Source: Bacteroidaceae bacterium
GTDB lineage: Bacteria; Bacteroidota; Bacteroidia; Bacteroidales; Bacteroidaceae
Direction of reading: 5' to 3'
Assembly: GCA_017547385.1 (NCBI GenBank)
Contig: JAFYPU010000021.1
Coordinates: forward strand, 49,408 to 113,407
Length of the DNA stretch: 64,000 bases
Shown here: positions 7,879 through 17,898 of the stretch, in pieces
Numbering within the stretch: position 1 is the stretch's first letter
Layout: each line of letters begins with the position of its first letter
Translations under genes and position numbers: made by a program
Notes under the pieces: generated by a model
Told to the model about the DNA's origin: nothing
The model's database searches: none
Seen by the model: only the letters and a program-made list of their open reading frames with translations

Positions 7879-10458
7879 ATGGAAAACGTTTCGCAAAACA
7901 AGCCTGCCCGTCTGCAGAGCCTGCTGAAAAAATGCCTCCCCGATGCCCTGGTGTTGCTCGTGTTCTTAGGCATCAGCTTCGCCTATTTCATGACACCCCT
8001 CTCGCAAGGCATGGTGTTGGGCGGGCACGACACAATCGCCTCCATCGGACAGGGACAAGAGCAACTGCAATACAGAGCCGAGCACGGTGAGACCACACGA
8101 TGGACCAACGCCTTGTTCAGCGGCATGCCTACTTATCAGATTGCTCCCAGCTACGAGTCGACTTCTCTGCTCTCGTGGCTCGAAAAGGTGTATCGCCTCG
8201 GCACAGATGGACCTCTGAGCTACATTTTTCTGTACCTCTTGGGCTTCTACATCCTGATGCGTGCCTTTAATTTCAAACCCTATCTGGCTGCCTTGGGAGC
8301 CATTGTATGGGCCTTCTCATCCTACTTTTTCATCATCATCGCCGCAGGCCACATCTGGAAAGTGCTGACCCTGGCTTTCATCCCGCCGACCATCGCCGGC
8401 CTCGTGCTGTGTTACCGCGGCCGCCTGCTGTGGGGAGGTGTTACGACGGCACTCTTCACAGCCTTGCAAGTGCTCTCCAACCACGTGCAAATGACCTATT
8501 ATTTCCTCTTCGTGATGCTCTTCATCGTGCTGGCTTATGGCGTGGATGCAGTGTTGAAGAAGAAATTTGCAGCCTTTGCCCGCGCCACCGGCGTGGCACT
8601 GCTGGCGGGTCTGATCGGCGTGGCAGCGAATCTGCCCAGCCTCTATCACACTTACCAATATAGCAAGGAATCCATGCGCGGTAAAGCCGAACTCACACCT
8701 CTGCCCTCGGAACGTCGGGGCGGCGCGGCCACCGACGGACTTGAGCGCGACTACATCACACAATGGAGCTATGGTGTCGGCGAAACAATGACGCTGATGA
8801 TTCCCGGCTATTACGGCGGCGGCTCGGGCGAGCGCATGCTCGACAATCCCAAGGCCGAAAAATCAAGCACCTATCTGAGCGATGCCGGCAGCCTTGAAAG
8901 CCAAATCGGCCGCGGTTTCCCGGGTTGGGCGCAGTATTGGGGCGAACAGCCCATGACTGTGGGCCCCGTGTATGTGGGTGCGCTGGTTTGCTTCTTGTTT
9001 GTGCTGGGTTTGTTCTTCGTGCGCGGACCGCTGAAGTGGGCTTTGTTGCTTTCCACCATGCTCTCTCTGCTTTTTGCATGGGGCAAGAACACCATGGCCA
9101 TCACGGATTTCTTCATCGACTTCCTGCCCATGTACAGCAAGTTCCGCACCGTGTCATCGGCCCTGGTCATTGCAGAATTCACCATGCCGTTGCTGGCCAT
9201 GCTCTGCCTGGCTAAAATCGTGCAGAAGCCCGACGAATTGTGGCAAACGCGTCACGGACGCATCGGCTTGGGAGTGAGCACAGCCTGCACCGCAGGTCTG
9301 TGTTTGCTGTTGAGCCTTGTGCCGAGCCTGGCCGGCAGTTTCGTGGCTTCGGTCGAGGAGGAAGGTTTCACGTATCTGAGTCAGTATTTCCCCCACTTCC
9401 GCAGCGGTGTGGTGGAAGTGCGCCAAGCCATTCTCAGTGGCGATGCCCTGCGTTCGTTCTTCATCATAGCCCTTTCGCTGGTGCTGATATGGCTCTATGT
9501 GCGCCGTCGCATCAAGGCTTCAGTGCTTTGCGTTGCACTGACGGTGATTTGCCTTATCGACATGTGGGGCGTCAACAAACGCTACCTCAACGACGAGAGT
9601 TTCTCAGACCCCGTGGCACAACTTCAAGGCTTTGACAAGACCGCTGCCGATGAGCAAATTCTGCGAGACAAGGGTCTGTCGCATCGTGTGCTGAACCTGT
9701 CGCAAGGCAACCCCTTCAACGAAACTTCCAACCGCACTTCATACTGGCACAAGAGCATCGGCGGATATAATGCGGCCAAGTTGCATCGTTATCAAGACCT
9801 CATCGATCGCCACCTGAACCAAGAGGTGCAATCCCTGGCCCAAGCCATCAATGCCCATCAGGGAGACCTGAAAGCTGCCAACGCAGACAGCCTTTTGCCC
9901 TGCCTGAACATGCTCAACATGAAGTATGTCATCATCGGTGGCGGTGGTGAGACGGCAGCATTGCAAAACCCGGCAGCCAACGGCAACGGTTGGTTTGTTT
10001 CCGAACTCAAAATGGCGAAAAACGCCGATGAGGAGATGGCCGGTCTGACCGGGCTCGACACGAAGCGCACCGCCGTGGCCGATGTCCGCTTTGAGACGGC
10101 ACTATCAGGAACAGCTCTCGACAGCGGCACAGTGGCACTGACAAAATATCTGCCCAATGAGTTGCACTACGACATTGCCTCTCCCAAAGGCGGCGTGGCC
10201 GTTTTCTCTGAAATCTACTACCCCGGCTGGACTGCCACCATCGACGGCAAGGAAGCAGAAGTGGCACGCGTGAATTATGTGTTGCGTGCACTGAAAATTC
10301 CGGCAGGAGCGCACAAGGTGGTCATGACTTTCCGCCCCTCCAGCATCACGACGACCGAAGCCATCGCCTACACAGCCATCGGCCTCATCATTCTCGGCAT
10401 GCTGACAGTGCTGCTGAAAGAATGCGGAGTGTTCCGCCGCAAACAGACCAAGGAATAA
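7879..10458 (+). CDS. YfhO-family polytopic membrane protein
   Basis: The 859 residues include a dozen or so membrane spans (first at about 15-36; more between 110 and 250, 330-430, 460-485, 515-560), a large extracytoplasmic region at about 570-815, and a final span at about 828-848 followed by a basic tail. This is the YfhO family, related to GT-C membrane glycosyltransferases; in Firmicutes a member glycosylates lipoteichoic acid, but the role in Bacteroidales is unknown to me. The C-terminal loop has the family-typical stretch FSEIYYPGWTATIDGKEA. It is probably co-transcribed with ahcY by proximity, without an obvious functional link. A perfect 15-bp hairpin follows at 10492. Confidence 0.88.
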   Translation: MENVSQNKPARLQSLLKKCLPDALVLLVFLGISFAYFMTPLSQGMVLGGHDTIASIGQGQEQLQYRAEHGETTRWTNALFSGMPTYQIAPSYESTSLLSWLEKVYRLGTDGPLSYIFLYLLGFYILMRAFNFKPYLAALGAIVWAFSSYFFIIIAAGHIWKVLTLAFIPPTIAGLVLCYRGRLLWGGVTTALFTALQVLSNHVQMTYYFLFVMLFIVLAYGVDAVLKKKFAAFARATGVALLAGLIGVAANLPSLYHTYQYSKESMRGKAELTPLPSERRGGAATDGLERDYITQWSYGVGETMTLMIPGYYGGGSGERMLDNPKAEKSSTYLSDAGSLESQIGRGFPGWAQYWGEQPMTVGPVYVGALVCFLFVLGLFFVRGPLKWALLLSTMLSLLFAWGKNTMAITDFFIDFLPMYSKFRTVSSALVIAEFTMPLLAMLCLAKIVQKPDELWQTRHGRIGLGVSTACTAGLCLLLSLVPSLAGSFVASVEEEGFTYLSQYFPHFRSGVVEVRQAILSGDALRSFFIIALSLVLIWLYVRRRIKASVLCVALTVICLIDMWGVNKRYLNDESFSDPVAQLQGFDKTAADEQILRDKGLSHRVLNLSQGNPFNETSNRTSYWHKSIGGYNAAKLHRYQDLIDRHLNQEVQSLAQAINAHQGDLKAANADSLLPCLNMLNMKYVIIGGGGETAALQNPAANGNGWFVSELKMAKNADEEMAGLTGLDTKRTAVADVRFETALSGTALDSGTVALTKYLPNELHYDIASPKGGVAVFSEIYYPGWTATIDGKEAEVARVNYVLRALKIPAGAHKVVMTFRPSSITTTEAIAYTAIGLIILGMLTVLLKECGVFRRKQTKE

Positions 10459-10491
10459 CATTCACGTGCCCTTTGGCAGCATATTCATAAA

Positions 10492-10532
10492 CAGCAAGCG
10501 GGTCTCTCAACCATTGGGAGACCCGCTTGCTG
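10492..10532. terminator. Perfect 15-bp hairpin after yfhO
   Basis: CAGCAAGCGGGTCTC pairs with GAGACCCGCTTGCTG across an 11-nt loop. It lies between convergent genes. No T run follows, so it may act as a transcript-end stabiliser or terminator. Confidence 0.55.
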
Positions 10533-10550
10533 CGTATAAGAGAAAAACTC

Positions 10551-10649
10551 CTGACACTTTGCTTGAAAATCGGCCGACGGGAGAGCAAAAATTTACTCGG
10601 CGTTTAGAGATTTCTGCAGTGCTTTTAGAAATTTCTAAACGCCGAGTAG
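10551..10649. repeat. 21-nt-period array, copy 2 (five unit positions)
   Basis: Unit positions start at 10551, 10572, 10593, 10614 and 10635. Spacers are aaaatc, aaaaat, agattt and aaattt. The first unit is CTGACACTTTGCTTG, the third TTACTCGGCGTTTAG, the fourth CTGCAGTGCTTTTAG and the fifth CTAAACGCCGAGTAG. Units three and five are reverse complements at 14 of 15 positions even though both differ from other copies, a compensatory change. The array lies between yfhO and the RNase H gene. Confidence 0.9.
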
Positions 10650-10671
10650 ATTTTCGCGGAAAGCCTTCGGA

Positions 10672-11358
10672 CTATTTCCTACCAAAGTCTGCCGGCACTT
10701 CACCCCACTCCTTTGTTTCCCACTTCAGAAGCGGCGTGTCATAAGTGTGTGTGCGCAACCAATGCTCCGCACGCTCAATGAGTCGGAACAACTCTTCGGT
10801 TTTCGGTGTGCGTTCCAACTTGGTTTTACACTGTTTCTTCTTCACCCAAAGCAGGGCATTGCGGCTGTCGGAATAGATGGCCAATTTTGCCCCACGCTGT
10901 TCAATGAGTGCCAACGCATGAACGATGGCCAGAAACTCACCGATGTTGTTCGTGCCATGCACCGGTCCGTAATGAAAAATCTCTTGCCCCGTGGCCAGAT
11001 AGACACCGCGATATTCCATCGGGCCGGGATTGCCCGAACAGGCAGCATCGACAGCCAAAGCATCGGCCCGCACGCAAAGCGGCAACGGCAGCACGGTGTC
11101 GTTGCGATAAGTGGGGGGTGCCTGCACCGCACCGGCAGTGGCAGCCGCGGCTTTCGCATCCGAGGCAGATGCTGCGCGACGCTTCACATAGAGGTGCGCC
11201 GGCGAATGATAGGCCTCCTCGGCTTCAGCGCGGCTGTCGAACGATTTATACACAGCCCCCTCGACACCTTTCACCTGACGCTCGCAATCGCGCCACGTCT
11301 CGTAAATGCCCGGCTCCACACCGTGCCACACCACGTAATACTTGTTCTTTTTCGCCAT
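10672..11358 (-). CDS. Ribonuclease H with viroplasmin-like N-terminal domain
   Basis: The 228-residue protein degrades the RNA strand of RNA-DNA hybrids. Residues about 5-50 form the viroplasmin/RNase H1 hybrid-binding domain (YYVVWHGVEPGIYETWRDCE). A linker rich in Ala follows, then the RNase H fold from about 100, with the four acidic metal ligands visible as Asp104, Glu141, Asp164 and Asp224. The start at 11358 is chosen because MAKKNKYYVVW begins the conserved domain; an upstream in-frame ATG would add sequence that overlaps the argS terminator. It lies 107 bp downstream of argS in the same direction. Confidence 0.93.
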   Translation of the reverse strand: MAKKNKYYVVWHGVEPGIYETWRDCERQVKGVEGAVYKSFDSRAEAEEAYHSPAHLYVKRRAASASDAKAAAATAGAVQAPPTYRNDTVLPLPLCVRADALAVDAACSGNPGPMEYRGVYLATGQEIFHYGPVHGTNNIGEFLAIVHALALIEQRGAKLAIYSDSRNALLWVKKKQCKTKLERTPKTEELFRLIERAEHWLRTHTYDTPLLKWETKEWGEVPADFGRK

Positions 11359-11370
11359 GACTCGTCGGAA

Positions 11371-11406
11371 AAAAGAAAGTCCTGCAGGACCAAGGTCCCA
11401 CAGGAC
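11371..11406 (-). terminator. Intrinsic terminator after argS
   Basis: On the minus strand a nested hairpin (GTCCTG...CAGGAC outside GGACC...GGTCC) is followed by TTTCTTTTTT. It sits directly before the RNase H start, so RNase H expression depends on read-through or a promoter not visible here. Confidence 0.75.
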
Positions 11407-11465
11407 GCATATCATCGGGAAATGCGGTTTCGTCAGGTCCGAAACCTCTTTCGTTTCTTAACTCC

Positions 11466-13280
11466 TTACATGCGCTCGGGCATCTCGATACCGAGAAGTC
11501 CCATGCCGAGACGCACGATTTTTGCCACGTTCTTCGAAAGCACCAGACGGAAGGCGCGCTTGTCCTCATCCTCTTCGCGAAGAATGCTGAAGTCGTGGTA
11601 GAATTGGTTATACTCTTTCACGAGTTCGTAGCAGTAGTTGGCAATTCCGCTCGGCGAATAATCTACACCGGCCTGGCGCACCACGGCTGCGAAATCGGCC
11701 AGATGCTGCACGATTTCCTCTTCCTTGGTGCTCAGAGCCACGTCGGAAGGAAGTTCGGCAGGCACTTGGATACCTGCATCCTCAGCCTTGCGAAGGATGG
11801 AACGGATGCGTGCATACGTATACTGGATGAACGGGCCTGTATTTCCGTTGAAGTCGATGCTCTCTTCGGGGTTGAAAAGCATATTCTTGCGGGCGTCAAC
11901 CTTCAACAGGAAGTACTTCAACGCACCAAGCCCGACGATGCGTGCCACCTCGGCTTTTTCTTCTTCGGACATGTCGTCAAATTTTCCGGACTCGTCCGCC
12001 GTTGTGCGAGCCTGGAGCACCATTTCTGCAATCAGCTCGTCGGCATCGACCACTGTACCCTCGCGGCTCTTCATCTTGCCGTTGGGGAGTTCCACCATAC
12101 CATAAGAGAAGTGCACCAAGTCCTTGCCCCATGAGAAACCAAGCGCGTCAAGAAGTATGGACAGCACCTGGAAATGATAGTTCTGCTCGTTGCCGACCAC
12201 GTACACCATCTTGTTGATGGGGAAATCCTGGAAGCGAAGTTTCGCAGTGCCTATGTCTTGCGTCATATACACGCTGGTGCCATCAGAACGCAGGAGCAAT
12301 TTTTCGTCAAGGCCTTTCGACGTGAGGTCAGCCCACACGCTGCCATCCGGACGGCGATAGAAAAGTCCTTTCTGCAATCCCTCAACCACTTTCTCCTTTC
12401 CTTCGAGATAGGTGTCGCTTTCGTAATAAATCTTGTCGAAGCCCACGCCCAGCGCCTTGTATGTGGCATCAAAGCCCTCGTACACCCATTCGTTCATCTT
12501 GCGCCAGAGATTTCGCACTTCGGGGTCATTGTGTTCCCACTTCACGAGCATTTCGCGAGCCTCGCACATCAAGGGAGCCTCACGCTTGGCACGTTCTTCG
12601 GCTTCCTCTGCCAACATTCCTTCTTGCACGAATTGTGCTGCCAAGTCCTTTACCTGCGCACGGTAATGCTTGTCGAATTCCACGTAATAGTCTCCCACAA
12701 GATGGTCTCCCTTTTTGCCGGAACCGGCAGGCGTCTCTCCGTTTCCGTACTTGAGCCAAGCGAGCATGGACTTGCAGATGTGAATTCCGCGGTCGTTCAC
12801 AATGTTTGTCTTAACGACTTTAGCACCATTGGCCTCGGCTATCTGCGAAACAGCCCAGCCCAGCAAATTGTTGCGAACGTGTCCGAGATGCAGCGGCTTG
12901 TTTGTGTTGGGCGATGAATACTCCACCATGACGAGCGGAGACTTTTCCGTAACGGGCACAAAGCCATAGCGCTCGTCTGCATCGATTTCGGCGAGCAGCT
13001 CCACCCATTTGGAAGGAGCTATCACGAGGTTCAAAAATCCTTTGACCACGTTGAAATCTGCCACAAGGCCTGTTTCTTTCAGATAAGCACCGATTTCAGC
13101 GGCCGTCTCCTCAGGTTTCTTTTTGGAGACGCGGAGCAGAGGGAACACCACCAAGGTGAGGTGGCCTTCAAACTCCTTTTTGGTTTTCTGGAGCTGGATT
13201 TGTGCCTCAGGCACTTCCTGTCCGTAGAGTTCTGCAAGTGCCGCAACCACGGCGGCAGTGAGTTGGTTTTCTATTTTCAT
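11466..13280 (-). CDS. argS: Arginyl-tRNA synthetase
   Basis: This class I synthetase of 604 residues charges tRNA-Arg. The N-terminal additional domain spans about 1-110. The HIGH-type motif is HLGH at 131-134 within YSSPNTNKPLHLGHVRN, and KMKSREGT in the second half is the KMSKS-equivalent loop. The C-terminal DALR anticodon-binding domain ends at LGIEMPERM. Length and order fit the family. A strong promoter with the extended -7 motif lies 29 bp upstream, and a rho-independent terminator follows. Confidence 0.97.
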   Translation of the reverse strand: MKIENQLTAAVVAALAELYGQEVPEAQIQLQKTKKEFEGHLTLVVFPLLRVSKKKPEETAAEIGAYLKETGLVADFNVVKGFLNLVIAPSKWVELLAEIDADERYGFVPVTEKSPLVMVEYSSPNTNKPLHLGHVRNNLLGWAVSQIAEANGAKVVKTNIVNDRGIHICKSMLAWLKYGNGETPAGSGKKGDHLVGDYYVEFDKHYRAQVKDLAAQFVQEGMLAEEAEERAKREAPLMCEAREMLVKWEHNDPEVRNLWRKMNEWVYEGFDATYKALGVGFDKIYYESDTYLEGKEKVVEGLQKGLFYRRPDGSVWADLTSKGLDEKLLLRSDGTSVYMTQDIGTAKLRFQDFPINKMVYVVGNEQNYHFQVLSILLDALGFSWGKDLVHFSYGMVELPNGKMKSREGTVVDADELIAEMVLQARTTADESGKFDDMSEEEKAEVARIVGLGALKYFLLKVDARKNMLFNPEESIDFNGNTGPFIQYTYARIRSILRKAEDAGIQVPAELPSDVALSTKEEEIVQHLADFAAVVRQAGVDYSPSGIANYCYELVKEYNQFYHDFSILREEDEDKRAFRLVLSKNVAKIVRLGMGLLGIEMPERM

Positions 13281-13308
13281 ACTGTTCTTATTTCTTTCTA
13301 AAGGAATG

Positions 13309-13340
13309 CAAAGTTAGTGCAAGGCTAGTGGAGAGCCAAG
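13309..13340 (-). promoter_or_regulatory. argS promoter, extended -7
   Basis: On the minus strand CTTG is followed after 20 nt by TAACTTTG, preceded directly by CCTTGCAC. The -7 element begins 36 bp before the argS start. The region resembles the tsaE promoter over most of its length. Confidence 0.75.
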
Positions 13341-13369
13341 GAAAAGTTGGCTTTTTATCCCCGTTGGTT

Positions 13370-14710
13370 TTACGCTTCCACCACTTCGCCTTTGAGTGTT
13401 GCAGGTCCGGCTTCGGTGATGCGCACTCGCACGGTCTGTCCCGGGCGATGCGTGCCGCGGTCGATAATCACCACTTTGTTTTGTTCGGTACGCCCGAAGA
13501 GTTGTTCGCGCGAGCGTTTTGAAGTTCCTTCAAGCAACACATCGTATTCGCGACCCAAGCAGCGCTTTGCTGCCTCCGCGCTGAGTTCGTTTTGCAGGGC
13601 GATGAGTTCTTCCAGACGGCGCACTTTCACTTCCTCGGGCACATCGTCGGGCAGGTGCTGGGAGGCATAAGTTCCGGGACGCTCACTATACTTGAACATA
13701 AAGGACGAATCGTATCCGCACTCGCGCATCAACGAAAGCGAGAGGGCGTGATCTTCTTCCGTCTCCGAGCAATAGCCGGCAAAGATATCGGTGCTCAAAC
13801 CGCAATCGGGCACGATGCGACGTATGGCAGCAACGCGGTCGAGATACCACTCGCGCGTGTATTTTCGGTTCATGAGTTTCAGAATGCGATCGGAGCCACT
13901 CTGCACCGGCAGGTGGATGTGGCGGCAAACGTTGGGTTCTTCGGCGATGACGCGCAGTGTTTCGTCGCTCATATCCTTGGGATGACTGGTGGTGAAGCGC
14001 ACTCGCATGCCCGGCACCGCACGAGCCACAAGTCGCAGCAAGGCCGGGAAAGCCACTTCTTCGCCCTCGGCGTTTTCAGCCCCGGCATTCGGACGACGCA
14101 GATAGGAGTTCACGTTTTGCCCGAGCAGGGTTACTTCCTTGTATCCACGCGCTTCCAGGTCCTTCACTTCGGCCAAGATGCTTTCCACATCGCGACTGCG
14201 CTCACGTCCTCGGGTGTAAGGAACGATGCAATAGTGGCAGAAATTGTTGCAACCGCGCATGATGCTCACGAAACCCGACAGGCGGTTTCCATGAACGCGC
14301 TCGGGCACCACATCACGGTAAGTCTCCGTGGTCGACAATTCGGTGTTGATGGCCTTGTGTCCCAATTCGGCTTGCGCCACCAGGTCGGGCAGCGACAAGT
14401 AAGCATCGGGACCGGCCACAAGGTCGGCATGGTGCTCCGTGAGCAGGCGTTCCTTCACGCGCTCTGCCATGCAGCCCAACACACCTATGATAAAGCGACG
14501 CTTGCGGCGCATGGCGTGAAGTGCCTCAAGGCGATGCACGATTTTCTGTTCGGCATTGTCGCGCACGGAACAAGTGTTGAGAAACACGGCATCGGCTTCG
14601 TCCACACTTTCGCAAGGATCATAATCGGCCAAGCGCATCACCGACGCCACCACTTCGCTGTCGGCCACGTTCATCTGGCAGCCGTAAGTTTCTATATAGA
14701 GTTTCTTCAT
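13370..14710 (-). CDS. miaB: tRNA-2-methylthio-N6-adenosine synthase
   Basis: MiaB is a radical-SAM methylthiotransferase that converts i6A37 to ms2i6A37 in tRNA. From the ATG at 14710 it has 446 residues, normal for the family. The N-terminal UPF0004 domain begins YIETYGCQMNVADSEVV and carries the first cluster cysteines. The radical-SAM CxxxCxxC appears as CNNFCHYC in the middle, and a TRAM domain closes the C-terminus. An in-frame ATG at 14719 (MPIMKK) is an alternative start. A longer frame reaching 14935 is rejected because it would run through the 21-nt-period repeat array. Confidence 0.95.
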   Translation of the reverse strand: MKKLYIETYGCQMNVADSEVVASVMRLADYDPCESVDEADAVFLNTCSVRDNAEQKIVHRLEALHAMRRKRRFIIGVLGCMAERVKERLLTEHHADLVAGPDAYLSLPDLVAQAELGHKAINTELSTTETYRDVVPERVHGNRLSGFVSIMRGCNNFCHYCIVPYTRGRERSRDVESILAEVKDLEARGYKEVTLLGQNVNSYLRRPNAGAENAEGEEVAFPALLRLVARAVPGMRVRFTTSHPKDMSDETLRVIAEEPNVCRHIHLPVQSGSDRILKLMNRKYTREWYLDRVAAIRRIVPDCGLSTDIFAGYCSETEEDHALSLSLMRECGYDSSFMFKYSERPGTYASQHLPDDVPEEVKVRRLEELIALQNELSAEAAKRCLGREYDVLLEGTSKRSREQLFGRTEQNKVVIIDRGTHRPGQTVRVRITEAGPATLKGEVVEA

Positions 14711-14840
14711 AATGGGCATTGTTTCTTTGCGAAGCAAAATTACGAAAAGATTTGCATTCTTCCCCCGAAAATCCTCGAATAAAGCCTTTGGCAAAAGCAG
14801 AATGCCTTTTTTCTTTTCCGACCGACGCAAGAGGAATTTC

Positions 14841-14918
14841 ACCTCTGCAATGCAGGAAAATCTGCAAGCACTGCAGAAATTTCTACAAGCACTGCGGAAA
14901 ATTCTGCAGTGCTTGCAG
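14841..14918. repeat. 21-nt-period array, copy 3
   Basis: Units start at 14841 (degenerate, ending TGCAG), 14862, 14883 and 14904, with spacers gaaaat, aaattt and aaaatt. The second unit CTGCAAGCACTGCAG and the fourth CTGCAGTGCTTGCAG are exact reverse complements. The array lies between the divergent miaB and leuS genes. Confidence 0.9.
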
Positions 14919-14960
14919 ATTTTTGCACATCCCAAGCCATGATTTTCGCTCGCTTTGCGC

Positions 14961-14968
14961 TACCTTTG
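14961..14968 (+). promoter_or_regulatory. -7 element upstream of leuS
   Basis: TACCTTTG matches the consensus and is preceded by CTTTGCGC, a weak version of the extended motif seen at other genes. It lies 28 bp before the leuS start. No clear -33 box is present. Confidence 0.6.
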
Positions 14969-14996
14969 TCCCCAAATCTAAAAAAACAAAACATCG

Positions 14997-17837
14997 ATGG
15001 AATACAATTTCAAAGAGATAGAGAAAAAATGGCGACAAGCCTGGGCCGAACGAGGCACCTACCGCGTGAAAGAAGATGCGGAGAAAGAAAAATTCTATGT
15101 GCTCAACATGTTTCCCTACCCCTCGGGAGCCGGTCTGCATGTGGGTCATCCGCTCGGATACATCGCTTCCGACATTTATGCTCGCTACAAGCGTCTTCGC
15201 GGATATAACGTATTGAACCCCATGGGCTATGACGCCTACGGATTGCCGGCAGAACAATATGCCATACAAACCGGACAGCATCCCGCCAAAACCACGGAGC
15301 AAAACATCGCACGCTATCGCGAACAGCTCGACAAGATTGGTTTTTGCTTCGACTGGAGTCGCGAAGTGCGCACCTGCGAACCAAATTATTACCATTGGAC
15401 ACAATGGGCTTTCCGCCGCATGTTCAATTCTTTCTATTGCAATTCCTGCCAACAGGCTCAACCCATCGAAAAATTGGTGGAAGCCTTCGAACAGAACGGC
15501 ACCGCCGGGCTGGATGTGGCCGGAAGCGAAGAACTGAACTTCACAGCCGAGGAATGGAAAGCCATGAGCGATGTGCAACAGCAGGAAGTGCTGATGAACT
15601 ATCGCATTGCCTACCTGGGCGAAACCATGGTGAACTGGTGTCCGCAGCTGGGCACCGTGCTGGCCAACGACGAGGTGGTGGACGGCGTGAGTGAGCGCGG
15701 CGGCTATCCCGTGGTGCAGAAAAAGATGAAGCAATGGTGCTTGCGCGTTTCTGCCTACGCCGGACGTCTGCTCACAGGCTTGGAGACCATCGACTGGACC
15801 GACTCCATCAAAGAGACACAACGCAACTGGATTGGTCGCTCCGAAGGAACGGAAATGCAATTCCGCGTGAAGGACAGCGACATCGAATTTACCATCTTCA
15901 CCACCCGCGCCGACACCATCTTCGGTGTTACGTTCATGGTGCTTGCTCCCGAGAGCGAACTCGTGGCACAGCTTACCACTCCCGAACAAAAAGCCGACGT
16001 GGATGCCTATCTCGAAGCCACAAAGAAGCGCACCGAACGCGAACGCATTGCCGACCGAAAGGTAACAGGCGTGTTCACCGGTTCGTATGCCGTCAACCCC
16101 TTCACCGGCGAGGCCATTCCCATCTGGGTGAGCGATTATGTGCTGGCCGGATATGGCACAGGTGCTATCATGGCTGTGCCGGCGCACGACTCGCGCGACT
16201 ACGCCTTTGCCCGTCATTTCAACCTGCCCATCATCCCCTTGGTGGAAGGCGCAGACGTTAGCGAAGAAAGCTTTGACGCCAAAGAGGGTACGGTGATGAA
16301 CTCACCCGTGGCCGGCAAGGAAACGCTGCACGGCTTCTCGCTCAACGGCCTCAGCATCAAGGAAGCCATTGCCGCCACCAAGGAATTTGTTACGAAGCAC
16401 GGAATGGGTCGCGTCAAAGTGAACTACCGTCTGCGCGATGCCATCTTTAGTCGCCAACGTTATTGGGGCGAACCTTTCCCCGTATATTATAAAAATGGTA
16501 TGCCGCAGATGGTGCCGGAAGAGTGCTTGCCCATCGAGCTGCCCGAGGTGAGCAAATTCCTGCCTACCGAAACCGGCGAACCGCCATTGGGCAACGCCGA
16601 TTATTGGGCTTGGGACACCGTGGCTTGCAAGGTGGTGGAAAATTCGCGCATCGACAACATCAGCGTATTCCCCTTGGAACTGAGCACCATGCCGGGCTTT
16701 GCCGGTTCATCGGCTTACTACCTACGCTACATGGACTCGCACAACGAAAAAGCGCTCTTGTCTGCCGAAGCAGCCGACTACTGGAAAGAAGTGGACCTCT
16801 ACGTCGGCGGTTCGGAACACGCTACAGGCCACCTTATCTACTCGCGCTTCTGGAACAAGTTCCTCCACGACATAGGCGTGTCGAAAGTGGAAGAACCTTT
16901 CCGCAAGCTCGTGAACCAAGGCATGATTCAAGGCCGCAGCAACTTCGTGTACCGCCTGAAAGACACCAACACCTTTGTGAGCCTCGGCCTCAAGGACAAT
17001 TATGACGTAACCCCCTTGCATGTTGACGTGAACATCGTGCAGAACGATGTGCTTGACATCGAAGCATTCAAGGCTTGGCGTCCCGAATATGCCGATGCCG
17101 AGTTTATTCTCGAAGACGACAAGTACATTTGCGGTTGGGCCGTTGAGAAAATGTCGAAATCCATGTACAATGTTGTCAACCCCGACATGATTGTCGAGAA
17201 ATACGGTGCCGACACTTTGCGCCTCTACGAAATGTTCCTCGGTCCCATCAATCAGAGCAAACCTTGGGACAGCAACGGCATTGACGGCTGCGCCAGATTC
17301 TTGCGTAAGGCTTGGGGACTCTTCTTCGACAAGGAAAACCTTGCCGTAACCGATGTGGAACCGAGCAAGGAGAATCTGAAAACGCTGCACAAGCTCATCA
17401 AGAAAGTAACGGAGGACATCGAAGAGTTCTCCTACAACACCAGTATTTCCGCTTTCATGATTGCCGTGAGCGAACTCAGTTCACAAAAATGCCGTTCGCG
17501 CGAAGTGTTGCAACAACTCGTGGTGCTGCTCGCGCCGTTTGCTCCCCACATTTGTGAAGAGCTTTGGCACATCATGGGCAACGAAGGCAGCGTTTGCGAC
17601 GCCCAATGGCCGGTGTTCGACGAGGCTCACCTGAAAGAGGACAACGTAACTCTGAGTGTGTCCTTCAATGGTAAAACTCGCTTCACGCTTGACTTCCCCA
17701 CCACCGCTACTAAGGAAGAAATCGAAGCTGCCACCCTCGCTTCCGAGCAGACACAACGCTACCTTGAAGGAATGCAGGTGGTGAAAATCATCGTAGTGCC
17801 CGGAAGAATTGTGAACATCGTGCTGAAAAACAAATAA
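14997..17837 (+). CDS. leuS: Leucyl-tRNA synthetase
   Basis: The 946-residue class Ia synthetase charges tRNA-Leu. The HIGH-type motif occurs as HVGH within [17 protein letters not shown] near residue 50, and KMSKS is present as [15 protein letters not shown] near 720. Between them lies the CP1 editing domain, with the threonine-rich [18 protein letters not shown] near 305. The C-terminal anticodon-binding and leucine-specific parts follow. Length is slightly above the usual bacterial value because of insertions between the HIGH motif and CP1. A hairpin terminator follows. Confidence 0.97.
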   Translation: MEYNFKEIEKKWRQAWAERGTYRVKEDAEKEKFYVLNMFPYPSGAGLHVGHPLGYIASDIYARYKRLRGYNVLNPMGYDAYGLPAEQYAIQTGQHPAKTTEQNIARYREQLDKIGFCFDWSREVRTCEPNYYHWTQWAFRRMFNSFYCNSCQQAQPIEKLVEAFEQNGTAGLDVAGSEELNFTAEEWKAMSDVQQQEVLMNYRIAYLGETMVNWCPQLGTVLANDEVVDGVSERGGYPVVQKKMKQWCLRVSAYAGRLLTGLETIDWTDSIKETQRNWIGRSEGTEMQFRVKDSDIEFTIFTTRADTIFGVTFMVLAPESELVAQLTTPEQKADVDAYLEATKKRTERERIADRKVTGVFTGSYAVNPFTGEAIPIWVSDYVLAGYGTGAIMAVPAHDSRDYAFARHFNLPIIPLVEGADVSEESFDAKEGTVMNSPVAGKETLHGFSLNGLSIKEAIAATKEFVTKHGMGRVKVNYRLRDAIFSRQRYWGEPFPVYYKNGMPQMVPEECLPIELPEVSKFLPTETGEPPLGNADYWAWDTVACKVVENSRIDNISVFPLELSTMPGFAGSSAYYLRYMDSHNEKALLSAEAADYWKEVDLYVGGSEHATGHLIYSRFWNKFLHDIGVSKVEEPFRKLVNQGMIQGRSNFVYRLKDTNTFVSLGLKDNYDVTPLHVDVNIVQNDVLDIEAFKAWRPEYADAEFILEDDKYICGWAVEKMSKSMYNVVNPDMIVEKYGADTLRLYEMFLGPINQSKPWDSNGIDGCARFLRKAWGLFFDKENLAVTDVEPSKENLKTLHKLIKKVTEDIEEFSYNTSISAFMIAVSELSSQKCRSREVLQQLVVLLAPFAPHICEELWHIMGNEGSVCDAQWPVFDEAHLKEDNVTLSVSFNGKTRFTLDFPTTATKEEIEAATLASEQTQRYLEGMQVVKIIVVPGRIVNIVLKNK

Positions 17838-17841
17838 GGCT

Positions 17842-17864
17842 CAGGGGAGGTTCTGCCTCCCCTG
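17842..17864 (+). terminator. Hairpin after leuS
   Basis: CAGGGGAGG pairs with CCTCCCCTG around a TTCTG loop, starting just after the leuS stop. The bases that follow are only moderately T-rich, so efficiency is uncertain and the YitT-family gene 35 bp further may be reached by read-through. Confidence 0.6.
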
Positions 17865-17898
17865 CCGAAAAACATTTCAACTTCATAAAAAAACAACC

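Noticed and set aside
13370-14935. Extended N-terminus for MiaB starting at 14935
   Set aside because: The extension translates repeat array copy 3 and precedes the conserved YIETYGCQMN start.
14883-16217. Long minus-strand frame (444 codons) opposite leuS
   Set aside because: Antisense to leuS and begins inside a repeat array; no domain or start signal.
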